64,000 nucleotides of DNA from Parvularculaceae bacterium. Lineage in GTDB: Bacteria; Pseudomonadota; Alphaproteobacteria; Caulobacterales; Parvularculaceae. A program made the position numbers and the translations under genes. Positions within the stretch are counted from its first letter, which is position 1; every line of letters begins with the position of its first letter. The stretch spans positions 1 to 64,000 of the forward strand of contig JANQMJ010000024.1 in assembly GCA_028280115.1 (NCBI GenBank), given 5' to 3'. The notes under the pieces are model-generated. The model did not search any database. It had not been told where the DNA came from and worked only from the letters and a program-made list of their open reading frames with translations. Shown here in pieces: positions 1-8,200 of this stretch.

Positions 1-19
1 GTTCCACGCCGCAGCGCGT

Positions 20-102
20 CCGGGATGACGCGAAACAGTCAAATGGCGCCCCACATTTCAGGTTTTTCCGCTTGAAACCGGGAAAGTCTCCAAACGCGAA
101 GG
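20..102. repeat. Interspersed repeat, copy A (inverted relative to 13416-13501)
   Basis: The reverse complement of this segment matches 13416-13501. The first 40 bases or so are identical; after that there are a few substitutions and a 3-4 base indel. The two copies lie about 13.3 kb apart in opposite orientation. Copy B follows the purF stop codon directly, and copy A lies just downstream of the minus-strand thioesterase gene. I see no coding function. It looks like a dispersed intergenic repeat rather than an insertion sequence, because no transposase lies beside either copy. Confidence 0.8.
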
Positions 103-149
103 GGCCGGGCTTTGCGCTTCACGCCGATCCCGATGGATCGTCCGGCGCT

Positions 150-566
150 CTAATCATTCGGCCGCGTGACGATTTGGGTCTGCGTCACAATCGCGGCCAG
201 CTTGCCGTCTTCGCGAAAGATTTCGGTTTTCCAGACCTGCAGCGTCCGGCCGATATTGATCGGCGTGGCCACCGCCTTCACGGTCTGGCCCACCGGGATT
301 GGCCGCAGAAAATTTGTCTTGCTTTCGACGGTCGATGTAAGCGCGCCTTCGGGCAAATTCAGGAAAGCGCCGATGCCGCCCATATTGTCGCCCAGCGCCA
401 TGATCGCCCCGCAATGGAGCGTCGCCGGAACCGTGCAATGGTCGTTGGTGACTTCAAGTTCGCCTTCGATGCGGTCTTTTGCGACAAACGTCATTTTCAC
501 GCCCATCATCCGCGCGAAAGGCGCGTTATATTCGTTGAACGTCTTCGCGAGGTTTTCTTCCGCCAT
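150..566 (-). CDS. PaaI-family hotdog-fold thioesterase
   Basis: A 138-residue protein, the usual length for a single-hotdog acyl-CoA thioesterase of the PaaI/DUF4442 group. These enzymes hydrolyse acyl- or aryl-CoA esters in the cytoplasm, usually as tetramers. The segment HCGAIMALGDNMGG (residues 51-64) matches the family pattern of a His-Gly turn leading into the central helix with an acidic residue. The later stretch NFLRPIPVG fits the strand that follows. The gene lies 21 bases downstream of the methyltransferase gene on the same strand and may be cotranscribed with it. The physiological substrate cannot be told from the sequence. Confidence 0.85.
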   Translation of the reverse strand: MAEENLAKTFNEYNAPFARMMGVKMTFVAKDRIEGELEVTNDHCTVPATLHCGAIMALGDNMGGIGAFLNLPEGALTSTVESKTNFLRPIPVGQTVKAVATPINIGRTLQVWKTEIFREDGKLAAIVTQTQIVTRPND

Positions 567-587
567 GCCCCTGCCCCGATCTTCGCC

Positions 588-1175
588 TTAAATCCAGCGT
601 CGGACGCGCCTTTTGTATTCTTCATAATGCGCGCCGAAACGGTCGCTCAGATAACGTTCCTCCTGACGGATGATCGCTGTCAAGCCGACGGCGCCGACGA
701 TCAGCGCAAGACCGGCGAAAGGCCCCGGCGCCGCGAGGACCGCGCCGACAAGGAAGATCATGATCCCGAGATAGACCGGGTTGCGCGAAAACTTATAAAG
801 TCCTGTCTTGACCAGCCGGTCCACATGACTTTCCTTTTGGGGCACGCCGATGCGCCAGGAGGTTCCCATGCCCGACTGGCCGACGACGATAATCAGCCCG
901 CCAGCGGCCATCGCTCCAAGCGCGAGAAAGGGAAACGGCGCCGGCGCGGTCCGCAGCCATGCGTCGAGCACCGGGAAAGGCGCGCGCAGCAGGAGATAGA
1001 GATCGAACACGCTGACGCCGAGGATCAGCGCGCGCTGCATCGCGTTCGAGTTGCGTTCCGTGACCGCATTGACCTTCACGCCGCGCGATCGCAAATAAAG
1101 ATTCCGGCCCGCCATCCATGCGAACAACGCGATCACCATCGCGGCGACGGCATAGCGCAGCGTTTCCTGGTCCAT
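588..1175 (-). CDS. Membrane methyltransferase of the ICMT/PEMT-like family
   Basis: The protein has 195 residues from the ATG at 1175, which has an AAGGGG ribosome-binding site; a TTG at 1196 would add seven residues. It is hydrophobic with about five membrane segments. It ends in the family signature: SRNPVYLG (residues 130-137), then a paired Glu (172-173) and an FG..Y..Y..RV.RW tail. This arrangement binds S-adenosylmethionine in isoprenylcysteine carboxyl methyltransferases and phospholipid N-methyltransferases. Bacterial members are seldom characterised; lipid or small-molecule methylation at the inner membrane is an inference. The thioesterase gene follows it. Confidence 0.8.
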   Translation of the reverse strand: MDQETLRYAVAAMVIALFAWMAGRNLYLRSRGVKVNAVTERNSNAMQRALILGVSVFDLYLLLRAPFPVLDAWLRTAPAPFPFLALGAMAAGGLIIVVGQSGMGTSWRIGVPQKESHVDRLVKTGLYKFSRNPVYLGIMIFLVGAVLAAPGPFAGLALIVGAVGLTAIIRQEERYLSDRFGAHYEEYKRRVRRWI

Positions 1176-1282
1176 GGTTTCCCCTTGCGCTCTCAACTTG
1201 AGTAGCAGGAGGAAATGCGCAAAGCAACATCCATCTGTATAAAGAGTAATGTTATAGCGTCGGATGTTATATGGAAACGTCG

Positions 1283-1819
1283 TTACGCTGCGTTCATCAA
1301 TACGGCGACGAGCAGCGCCGTTTCCGAACCGCGATTGACCCAGGCGTGATTGGTCGCGCGCTGGATGACAACGTCGCCAGCTTTCAAATGCGCCGGTTCG
1401 CCGTCATCAAGTAAAAGATCGATTTCGCCCTTGACGAGAATGATGACGTCGAGCGTGTCGGTCTTGTGCATCACCGGATGGCGCGTCGTATCGGTCCGGC
1501 AATGCGCCGCGCCGAGCGCGGCGAACGCCCCCGCCGCCACGGCTTCTTTTTCCGCCGCCGTGCGGCCGTCGTCTTCCGGCGCGACGGTAAACCATCGCAC
1601 TTTGACTGCGCCGGCGCCCGGTTCGAGGCGCACGTCTTCGACCGACAAGCGATCGGTCGCGTCAAGCAGTGCGCCGGGCTTTAATGGCGCAGCCCAGATT
1701 TCCGCAAGGCCGGCTTCGTCCACGGCGAAGAGTTTGGCCGCCTCGCCGTCGATCAGGATCCGCGAACGGCCGGTTTCGTCGTTGTCCGTCACGATGCGGC
1801 GCAGCGCCTGCCAGTCCAC
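1283..1819 (-). CDS. Cupin-domain protein
   Basis: The protein has 178 residues and starts with GTG at 1819, five bases after the stop of the lipoprotein gene, so the two probably form one transcript. The C-terminal half is a single cupin barrel: His114, His118 and Glu132 approximate the first metal motif, and GDVV...H158...N162 forms the second. The N-terminal 100 residues show no recognisable domain and resemble the lead-in seen in uncharacterised bacterial cupins that carry a partial second barrel. Metal binding is plausible because the His residues are kept. No substrate can be assigned. Confidence 0.8.
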   Translation of the reverse strand: MDWQALRRIVTDNDETGRSRILIDGEAAKLFAVDEAGLAEIWAAPLKPGALLDATDRLSVEDVRLEPGAGAVKVRWFTVAPEDDGRTAAEKEAVAAGAFAALGAAHCRTDTTRHPVMHKTDTLDVIILVKGEIDLLLDDGEPAHLKAGDVVIQRATNHAWVNRGSETALLVAVLMNAA

Positions 1820-1824
1820 GCGCT

Positions 1825-2319
1825 TTACTCCGTGTAAGGCGCGCCGGGCGCGGCATTGAGCACTTGCTCGGCGTCATAGGCGTCGCCGTCTTCGGGCGTT
1901 TCGCCCTCGCCCATCAGCACTTCGATGCGAACGGTGAAATAATCCTGGGCGCCGACCTTGCCCACATCGCCGCCGACGCCAACGCCGACGCCGCCTCGGC
2001 GGCCGTAGGATCCCGTCCCGAAACCGGCGCCGACGGAAACCCCGCCGCGCTCTTCATGGGCGAGGTCGCGAAAGACGACGCGAAACCAGTCATAGCCGTT
2101 CGCCAGCGTAAGCTCGGCCGCGCGGCGCAGCGCGTAATCCTCAACCGCACCCGGCGCCATGCCGCCCGAGCCGCGGTAAACCACCCGAAACCGGTCTTCT
2201 TCGATGCGGGTTTCCTCATAGCCGAAACGGCCGTCGTCTGCCGGACCGTAAGCGGTCGGTCCCGTCGCGGCGCATCCTATGAGCAGCGCAGCAATCGTTA
2301 AAATTGCAAAGAATTTCAT
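1825..2319 (-). CDS. CC0125/CC1285-family outer-membrane lipoprotein
   Basis: The start is placed at ATG 2319, which gives a 164-residue lipoprotein precursor. The longer frame to 2373 would put 18 extra residues before the signal peptide. The N-terminus is basic and hydrophobic and ends in the lipobox LIGC. The mature part has a conserved RRAAELTLANGYDWFRV segment typical of this alphaproteobacterial family, and a glycine-rich GVGVGVGGDVG stretch near the C-terminus. The family has no known function and probably sits at the inner face of the outer membrane. The cupin gene follows after five bases. Confidence 0.8.
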   Translation of the reverse strand: MKFFAILTIAALLIGCAATGPTAYGPADDGRFGYEETRIEEDRFRVVYRGSGGMAPGAVEDYALRRAAELTLANGYDWFRVVFRDLAHEERGGVSVGAGFGTGSYGRRGGVGVGVGGDVGKVGAQDYFTVRIEVLMGEGETPEDGDAYDAEQVLNAAPGAPYTE

Positions 2320-2469
2320 CCGCGCGCCTCCATGATCGATAATGAAACTAGCATCGCAGAACGAACTTCGCAAAATGAACGCGCAAGCCTTGCGAATTCC
2401 TTAGCACCACCCGGATTGAGCCTCATTCGCGCGTTATGATCCTGCTGGTAACGTGCTGGCGCGCGTGCG

Positions 2470-3066
2470 CTAACTGAAAAACTGACCCACAATCTCCGGC
2501 CGCATGGCGATGGTCAGGATGACGCCGGCGAGCGCGCCGCCGAGATGGCCTTCATGGGCGATGCGGTTGCCCTGCCGGCCCATGAGATTGGCGGAAATCG
2601 CCATGAACAAAACGCCGTAGAGGATCGCCGGAATGCCGATGGGAATAAAGAAAATGTAAATCGGCTGCAGCGGATAGAACAGACAAAACGACAGGATCAC
2701 GCCGGATACGCCGTCCGAGGCGCCGAGCGAGGAATAGCCGAGATTACTCTTATTGACATAAAAGGACACAATGCCGCTTGTCAGCACCGCGCCGAAATAG
2801 ACCACCAGAAAGCCGTCCGTACCCAGAATGCGCTCCACTTCCGGGCCAAAAAACAAAAGCGTCATCATGTTGAACAGGAGGTGGAAATAATCCCCGTGCA
2901 GGAAAGACGACGTGAATATGCGGTAATGCTGCTTGGCGCGCGCCACGGCGCCGACATTGAAGACGAAACTCGAAACAAAGTTCCGATCGAACGACAGGCC
3001 ATAAACGCTTGCGACGAGATTGGCGATAATCAGCGCATAGGTCGCGGGGGCGACGGGAATATCCAT
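2470..3066 (-). CDS. Rhomboid-family intramembrane serine protease
   Basis: A 198-residue protein with about six membrane segments, matching the minimal bacterial rhomboid core. His57, His62 and Asn66 lie in HGDYFHLLFNM, the second-helix pattern whose His and Asn form the oxyanion site. The nucleophile region reads GASDGVSG (115-122), with Ser117 in the usual place and an Asp where GxSG would have Gly; Ser121 in the overlapping GVSG is the other candidate. The catalytic His is His174 in GHLGG. It would cleave membrane proteins within the lipid bilayer. The substrates are unknown and the gene stands alone. Confidence 0.88.
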   Translation of the reverse strand: MDIPVAPATYALIIANLVASVYGLSFDRNFVSSFVFNVGAVARAKQHYRIFTSSFLHGDYFHLLFNMMTLLFFGPEVERILGTDGFLVVYFGAVLTSGIVSFYVNKSNLGYSSLGASDGVSGVILSFCLFYPLQPIYIFFIPIGIPAILYGVLFMAISANLMGRQGNRIAHEGHLGGALAGVILTIAMRPEIVGQFFS

Positions 3067-3137
3067 GGAGCGTTCCTGTTATAAGGCCCGGTTCTAGAGT
3101 GAATTCCCGTCTGCGGTTATCGAACCCGTATCGACAA

Positions 3138-3413
3138 TCACTGCGCCGCCTCGTCGGGCGTCAGGGTTTTCATGGCCAGCGCGTGGATCGGTCCGGCAAG
3201 TTCGTCGCGCAGAATGTCGTTGATCAGCCGCTGACGCGCCACGCGCGACAACCCTTCAAAGCTATCGGACACGACAAATATCCGGAAATGCGATTCGCCC
3301 CCTTCCCGCGCCCCGGCATGGCCCGCATGGAGGTGGGATTCGTCTTTCACCTCGAGCACGGCGGGCGCAAGACGAGCGTTAATCTTGTTTTTGATGATTT
3401 CGACGACAGACAT
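3138..3413 (-). CDS. BolA-family protein
   Basis: The ATG at 3413 gives 91 residues, the usual BolA length; the upstream start at 3437 would add an unlikely octapeptide. The fold signature is present: an N-terminal helix, then SHFRIFVVSDSFEGLSRVAR and the IHALAMKTLTPDEA end, with the His residues that bind Fe-S clusters together with monothiol glutaredoxins. BolA proteins act in iron-sulfur trafficking and as regulators. It is divergent from the J-domain gene at 3488; bolA next to dnaJ-like and cobS genes is a familiar alphaproteobacterial neighbourhood. Confidence 0.9.
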   Translation of the reverse strand: MSVVEIIKNKINARLAPAVLEVKDESHLHAGHAGAREGGESHFRIFVVSDSFEGLSRVARQRLINDILRDELAGPIHALAMKTLTPDEAAQ

Positions 3414-3487
3414 CCCCGTCACGTCATCGCATATCACCCAATGCTGTCAAGATTGTGTCAATCCTTGCGGCGCACCATATTAGGGCC

Positions 3488-4123
3488 ATGGCGAAAAGCG
3501 AATACAAACCGCGGCTGGGTTTCGACATCCGGGTCCGGCCGCCGCAGGCGGAGCCGAAACCGCCGCCCTGGGCCTCGCCGGACGGGCGGGTCTGCGAGCA
3601 GGAAGGCTGCGACAGCCGCGCCGCCTGCTCCCTGCCGAAATCGCCGCGCACCCCCCGCGACCGCATCTGGTTCTGCCTCGAACATGCGCGCGAGCACAAC
3701 CGTAACTGGAATTATTTCGATGGCATGAGCGAATCCGAAGCCCAGGCCGCGCGCCAGGCGAATATCTATGGCGACCGGCCGACCTGGTCGCTGGGCAAGA
3801 ACGAGCGCGCTCGGGCCGCGGCCAAAGCGCGCGGACCGGCCGACATGGCGGACGCCTTCGGTCTGTTGGAACAAGAAGGGCAAAGCCGGCCCCAGGCCCA
3901 CGAGCTTTACCGCGACGGGCGGCGGCTCTCGAAACTGCAGGTCAAGGCGTTTGAGACCCTCGCGCTTCCCCATATCGCGCCGGCCGGGGAAATCCGCCGG
4001 CGCTATGCGGAGCTGGTGCGCCGCTTTCACCCCGACGCCAATGGCGGCGATCGCGGCGCGGAAGCCCAGCTTTCCGAGGTGGTGAAAGCCCATCAGATTC
4101 TGAAAAAGGCGCGGTTCCTTTAA
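3488..4123 (+). CDS. J-domain protein with N-terminal Cys/His segment
   Basis: Starts at ATG 3488, which removes an 11-residue extension that would overlap the bolA promoter region. The product has 211 residues. The C-terminal 50 residues form a J domain whose HPD tripeptide lies at 181-183 (RRFHPDANGGD), so it should stimulate an Hsp70 partner. The middle contains a Cys-rich stretch (VCEQEGC, AACS, FCLEHA) that could bind zinc. It has no G/F region or standard DnaJ zinc repeats, so it is a specialised co-chaperone. It precedes cobS by 91 bases on the same strand; the client is unknown. Confidence 0.85.
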   Translation: MAKSEYKPRLGFDIRVRPPQAEPKPPPWASPDGRVCEQEGCDSRAACSLPKSPRTPRDRIWFCLEHAREHNRNWNYFDGMSESEAQAARQANIYGDRPTWSLGKNERARAAAKARGPADMADAFGLLEQEGQSRPQAHELYRDGRRLSKLQVKAFETLALPHIAPAGEIRRRYAELVRRFHPDANGGDRGAEAQLSEVVKAHQILKKARFL

Positions 4124-4214
4124 ATGCAACCTGCGGCGCCCTAAACCCTTGTCAGCGGGCGCCGTTCGCGCGAGTGTCCCGCCGCCCTGTTGAAGCTTGA
4201 AGACCGCCTGTCCC

Positions 4215-5204
4215 ATGACTTTGATGACCGACGATAAGTTCCTGGAAAAGCCGGAAAAAACCGTCGACACGAAAAAGATTTTCGGCGTCGAGCTGAATTT
4301 CAGCGTCCCCGCCTTCGCCGAGCCCAACGAATATGTGCCAGCGATTGACGAGGCCTATCGTTTCGATCCGGAAACTACCACAGCCATTCTCGCGGGCTTT
4401 GCGCGCAATCGCCGGGTCATGGTGCAGGGCTATCACGGCACCGGCAAGTCGACCCATATCGAACAGGTCGCCGCCCGCCTGAATTGGCCGTGCATCCGCA
4501 TCAATCTCGACAGTCATGTGAGCCGCATCGACCTGATCGGCAAAGACGCGATCGTTGTCGAAAACGGCGTCCAGATCACGCAGTTCAAAGAAGGCATGCT
4601 GCCCTGGGCGTTTCAGCGGCCGGTTGCGCTGGTGTTCGACGAATATGACGCCGGCCGCCCGGACGTGATGTTCGTCATTCAGCGCGTGCTCGAAGCCGAA
4701 GGCCGCCTGACCCTGCTCGACCAGAACAAGGTCTTGACGCCCAACCCCTGGTTCCGCCTGTTTGCCACGACCAACACTATCGGCCTTGGCGACACCACGG
4801 GGCTCTATCACGGCACGCAACAGATCAACCAGGGCCAGATGGACCGCTGGTCGCTGGTGACGACGCTGAATTATCTGCCCCACGATGAAGAAGCGGAAAT
4901 CGTCATCGCCAAGGCGCCGATTTACGACTCCAAAGACGGCCGCAAGGCGATCGAGGCCATGGTGCGCGTCGCCGACATGACCCGCAACGCCTTCATCGCC
5001 GGCGACATCTCAACGGTCATGAGTCCGCGCACGGTGATCAACTGGGCGCTCAACGCGGAAATTTTTCAGGACATCGGCTACGCCTTCCGGGTGACCTTCC
5101 TGAATAAATGCGACGAGCTGGAACGGCCGACCGTCGCCGAGTTCTATCAGCGCGCCTTTGGCGAGGATCTGCCCGAAGCCGCCCCGGAAGTGATCGTCGC
5201 TTAA
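4215..5204 (+). CDS. cobS: Aerobic cobaltochelatase subunit CobS (AAA+ ATPase)
   Basis: The product has 329 residues from ATG 4215 (ATG 4224 is also possible), the normal CobS length. Walker A is GYHGTGKST (72-80) and Walker B is LVFDEYD (ending near 145). The N-terminal segment [15 protein letters not shown] is characteristic of CobS. With CobT and CobN it inserts cobalt into hydrogenobyrinate diamide during aerobic B12 synthesis. Oddly, no cobT follows: the reading frame ends inside the stop region of a convergent AHSA1 gene (4-base overlap), and no other corrin synthesis gene is in the window. It may work with a distant cobT or serve another role. Confidence 0.9.
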   Translation: MTLMTDDKFLEKPEKTVDTKKIFGVELNFSVPAFAEPNEYVPAIDEAYRFDPETTTAILAGFARNRRVMVQGYHGTGKSTHIEQVAARLNWPCIRINLDSHVSRIDLIGKDAIVVENGVQITQFKEGMLPWAFQRPVALVFDEYDAGRPDVMFVIQRVLEAEGRLTLLDQNKVLTPNPWFRLFATTNTIGLGDTTGLYHGTQQINQGQMDRWSLVTTLNYLPHDEEAEIVIAKAPIYDSKDGRKAIEAMVRVADMTRNAFIAGDISTVMSPRTVINWALNAEIFQDIGYAFRVTFLNKCDELERPTVAEFYQRAFGEDLPEAAPEVIVA

Positions 5205-6082
5205 AGCGATTCGGCAACCGCCTTGATCTTGCCGATAAACTCGACCCAGCCGAACGGATAATCGGAAACGTCGACGGTGCGAACGAAGCCCGAATGAAGG
5301 AGCGTAAGCCGCGTCTTGCCGCCGAGATCTTCGAGGCGCCATTCCAGTTTCTGGTCAGGCACCGAACCGTCGCCGCGCCAGTCGGGCCAGGTGATGGCGA
5401 GTTTTTCGTTTTCGATGAATTCCAGAATTTCCATGGGCGGCGGTGAAATCGTTTGGCCGTCCTTTTCGAAACTGAACCCGAAGCCGTAGTCTCCGCCGAC
5501 GCGGGGCTCGACAAACGGAGCCGGGGCCGGAAACCATTTCTTGATATGTTCCGGCGTGATCAGCGCTGCAAAGACTTTTTTCCGCGGCGCGGCGATTTCA
5601 ATCACATGGCGAACGACCGGATTGGGGTCGTCAAAGTCCGGCCGGAAAATCTCGCGGTCGCCCGTCAGATAAAAACACAGGTTGCCCGTATGCAAACGCC
5701 ATAGGTCGTCGATCATTTCCTTGGCGCGAACGACGTCCGGCAGAGACGAGAATTCGTGGCGAATGGTGACTTTCGTCCCGTTTTCTCCGTCGGGTGTTAA
5801 GAGCCATGTCACCTCACTGTCGCGGTTTAACAAACGCCACGAAAATCCCAGCGCCTTATCGGGTTCATAACGCGTAATGACCTGGCCCGCCTGTTCCTGC
5901 TTCGCCGTGTCGAGCGAATATCTCCCCCAGAAGCGATAGGCGCCGTCGACTTTCGGCTCCACCTTCGCATGTTCGGCGAACCAGATTTCAAGAGCGCGTT
6001 CGTCGGTAAGCGCTGAAAACGTCTCTTGCGTTGTCGCCGGGAAAGTGACGGGTATGGCGTATTCGTAGACATAAGCGTCCAT
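5201..6082 (-). CDS. Tandem SRPBCC (AHSA1-like) domain protein
   Basis: The protein has 293 residues and two copies of the Aha1-homology START-like fold, residues about 8-140 and 155-290. Each begins with a strand and helix ([30 protein letters not shown]) and has the G..Y.F..... pattern followed by Trp-rich strands. Such proteins bind hydrophobic ligands. The gene follows an ArsR-type regulator by 23 bases, the most common setting for this family, so the pair is very likely coregulated. The ligand is unknown. Its 3' end overlaps the cobS 3' end by four bases. Confidence 0.85.
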   Translation of the reverse strand: MDAYVYEYAIPVTFPATTQETFSALTDERALEIWFAEHAKVEPKVDGAYRFWGRYSLDTAKQEQAGQVITRYEPDKALGFSWRLLNRDSEVTWLLTPDGENGTKVTIRHEFSSLPDVVRAKEMIDDLWRLHTGNLCFYLTGDREIFRPDFDDPNPVVRHVIEIAAPRKKVFAALITPEHIKKWFPAPAPFVEPRVGGDYGFGFSFEKDGQTISPPPMEILEFIENEKLAITWPDWRGDGSVPDQKLEWRLEDLGGKTRLTLLHSGFVRTVDVSDYPFGWVEFIGKIKAVAESL

Positions 6083-6105
6083 ACGGTTGCTCCTTTCGCA
6101 ACTTG

Positions 6106-6438
6106 TCAGTCATCATCGCTTTCGACAAAAGTCTTGAGGTCCACGAGCCGCGCCGACCAGAACAGCCGATAGGGCTGCAGCCATCGATCGATCTCGGCGA
6201 GACCGTTCGGCTCCAAGGAATAAAAACGTTTCTGCGCCTGGCGGCGTTCTCGAACCAGGCCGGCCTTGCGCAAGACGCGGACATGGCGGGCGATCGCCGG
6301 ACGGCTGACCGAAAAGCGATCGGCAATCTCACCCGCCCCGAGCTCGCCGCAGCGCAAATGATCCAGGATCGCCCGCCGCGTGGGATCGGCGATGGCGTGA
6401 AAGGGCGAGCGCTGCAGGATGGCTTCATTTGTAACCAT
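6106..6438 (-). CDS. ArsR/SmtB-family winged-helix repressor
   Basis: A 110-residue winged-helix protein. The N-terminal IADPTRRAILDHL and the recognition-helix region IADRFSVSRPAIARHVRVL are classic ArsR sequence, followed by the wing with QAQKRFYSLEP. It has no Cys pair in the DNA-binding helix or elsewhere that would suggest metal sensing. It belongs to the group paired with AHSA1 proteins, which probably respond to something other than metals. It is the upstream gene of the pair and likely represses its own operon. Confidence 0.88.
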   Translation of the reverse strand: MVTNEAILQRSPFHAIADPTRRAILDHLRCGELGAGEIADRFSVSRPAIARHVRVLRKAGLVRERRQAQKRFYSLEPNGLAEIDRWLQPYRLFWSARLVDLKTFVESDDD

Positions 6439-6480
6439 CCTGTTAAATAATAGGAAAATTAGTCGCTTGGAAAGCTTTTT

Positions 6481-8058
6481 CTAACCTCCTGTGGGCAACT
6501 CATAGCCAATGCTTGCGCCCGGCCCCAATGGAATGCCCAGCGCCACCCAGAGGATGACCATGATGAGCCCGCCAATCATCAAGAACATCGAATAGGGAAT
6601 CATGGTCGCGGCCAGGCTGCCCAAACCGAAATCCGGTTTCCAGCGCTGACAGAACGTCAGGATCAGCGGGAAATACACCATCAGCGGCGTGATGATGTTG
6701 GTCGCCGAGTCGCCGACGCGATAGGCCGCCGTGGTCATCTCCGGACTGATGTTCAGGAGCATCAACATCGGCACCATGACCGGCGCCAAAAGCGCCCATT
6801 TCGCGCTCGCCGAACCGACGAACAGATTGATGACCCCTGCGAGCAACACCAGCAACGCAAGCGTGATCGGCATCGGCAATCCCGACGCTTCAATCGCGCC
6901 GGCGCCTTGCACGGCGAAGATGAGCCCGAGATTGGACCAGTTGAACATCGCCACGAAATGCGCCGCGGCGAAAGCGAGCACCATGTAATAGGCGAGATCG
7001 CCCATGGCGCCGGTCATCATATCAACCAGATCGCGGTGGTTTCTAATGGTGCCGGCGGCTTTGCCGTAGGCCCAGCCTGCAAAGAAGAACAACATGAAAA
7101 ATCCCGCAACCAGCGAGCGGTAAAACGGCGACAGGCGCGCTTCAGGCGGGGCGTCTTCGTCGATCAGCGGCGTGCCCGGCCCGATGGTGAAAACCAGCCA
7201 CAGCGCGCATATCGCCAACGAGGCGAACAACGCCCACCACAGACCCTTTTTTTGCTCAGGCGATAGCGGCTTGTCGTCGTCCTCGATCATTTTTCCAGAG
7301 CTGCCGGCGGGAACGTATTTTCCCATGCGCGGTTCAATGATTTTGTCGGTGACGAACCAGATGATCGGCAGAAAAATCACCGTCATGACGGCGATGAAGT
7401 ACCAGTTGCCGGCAATGTTGACCGGGTAATCCGGATCCAACACCGCCCAGGCTTGTTCGGTGATGCCAAACAGCAGCGCGTCGAGCTGTCCTGGCAGCAG
7501 GTTGGCGGAAAAGCCGCCGGAAACGCCGGCAAATCCCGCTGCGATCCCAGCGATGGGATGGCGCCCCGCTGCAGCGAACATAACGCCGGCAAGCGGGATC
7601 AACACAACATAGGCTGCGTCCGCTGCGAGATTGCCAAGCATCGCGACAAGCGCCACCACCGGCGTCAGTAAAAATTTCGGCGCTTTGCGCACGCCCGCGC
7701 GCATCGCCACGCCGAACAGGCCCGTGCGTTCCGCAATCCCCGCGCCGAGCATCACGACAAGGACATATCCAAGCGGATGAAAGTGCGTGAACGTCGCCGG
7801 CATTTCGACCCAGAGCCGTTGAATGTTGTCCGGGGACAGAAGGCTTAGGGCGTTGATGACGACTGGGTTGTCCGTACCTTCAACTTTCTGGGTCGGATGA
7901 AGCGCGGAATAACCCGTCGCCGCCGCAATCAGGCTCACGACGACCAGCGCTCCAATGAGATAGAAGAAGATGAAAACCGGATCCGGCAGTTTGTTGCCGG
8001 TTCGTTCGATCCAGCCCAGAATCCCGCCCTGACCGGCCTGTGACGCAGTCGCCGCCAT
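6481..8058 (-). CDS. AbgT-family transporter
   Basis: The protein has 525 residues and 11-13 hydrophobic segments, matching the AbgT family in length and in landmark sequences such as GWIERTGNKLPDPVFIFFYL near the N-terminus and VGDSATNIITPLMVYFPL near the C-terminus. Family members import p-aminobenzoyl-glutamate or export sulfonamide-type antimetabolites by ion coupling. It is divergent from an M20 amidohydrolase gene (8201), which repeats the known AbgT/AbgA-AbgB partnership. The substrate here is inferred from that pairing only. Confidence 0.92.
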   Translation of the reverse strand: MAATASQAGQGGILGWIERTGNKLPDPVFIFFYLIGALVVVSLIAAATGYSALHPTQKVEGTDNPVVINALSLLSPDNIQRLWVEMPATFTHFHPLGYVLVVMLGAGIAERTGLFGVAMRAGVRKAPKFLLTPVVALVAMLGNLAADAAYVVLIPLAGVMFAAAGRHPIAGIAAGFAGVSGGFSANLLPGQLDALLFGITEQAWAVLDPDYPVNIAGNWYFIAVMTVIFLPIIWFVTDKIIEPRMGKYVPAGSSGKMIEDDDKPLSPEQKKGLWWALFASLAICALWLVFTIGPGTPLIDEDAPPEARLSPFYRSLVAGFFMLFFFAGWAYGKAAGTIRNHRDLVDMMTGAMGDLAYYMVLAFAAAHFVAMFNWSNLGLIFAVQGAGAIEASGLPMPITLALLVLLAGVINLFVGSASAKWALLAPVMVPMLMLLNISPEMTTAAYRVGDSATNIITPLMVYFPLILTFCQRWKPDFGLGSLAATMIPYSMFLMIGGLIMVILWVALGIPLGPGASIGYELPTGG

Positions 8059-8200
8059 AGCAACCTCCTTGATTTATGTCTTTCTGCAAACTGGCGAATT
8101 TCGAAAGCAGACGCAATTTTTCGTGACAGGCTTATGTTCGATCTGGTCAAGCCGGCGTCCTTTGTGGCATCAAGTGCGCTCCAAAAATCCGGGGTTTTTC

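Noticed and set aside
72-1205. 377-residue plus-strand frame
   Set aside because: Antisense to the thioesterase and methyltransferase genes and begins in a repeat.
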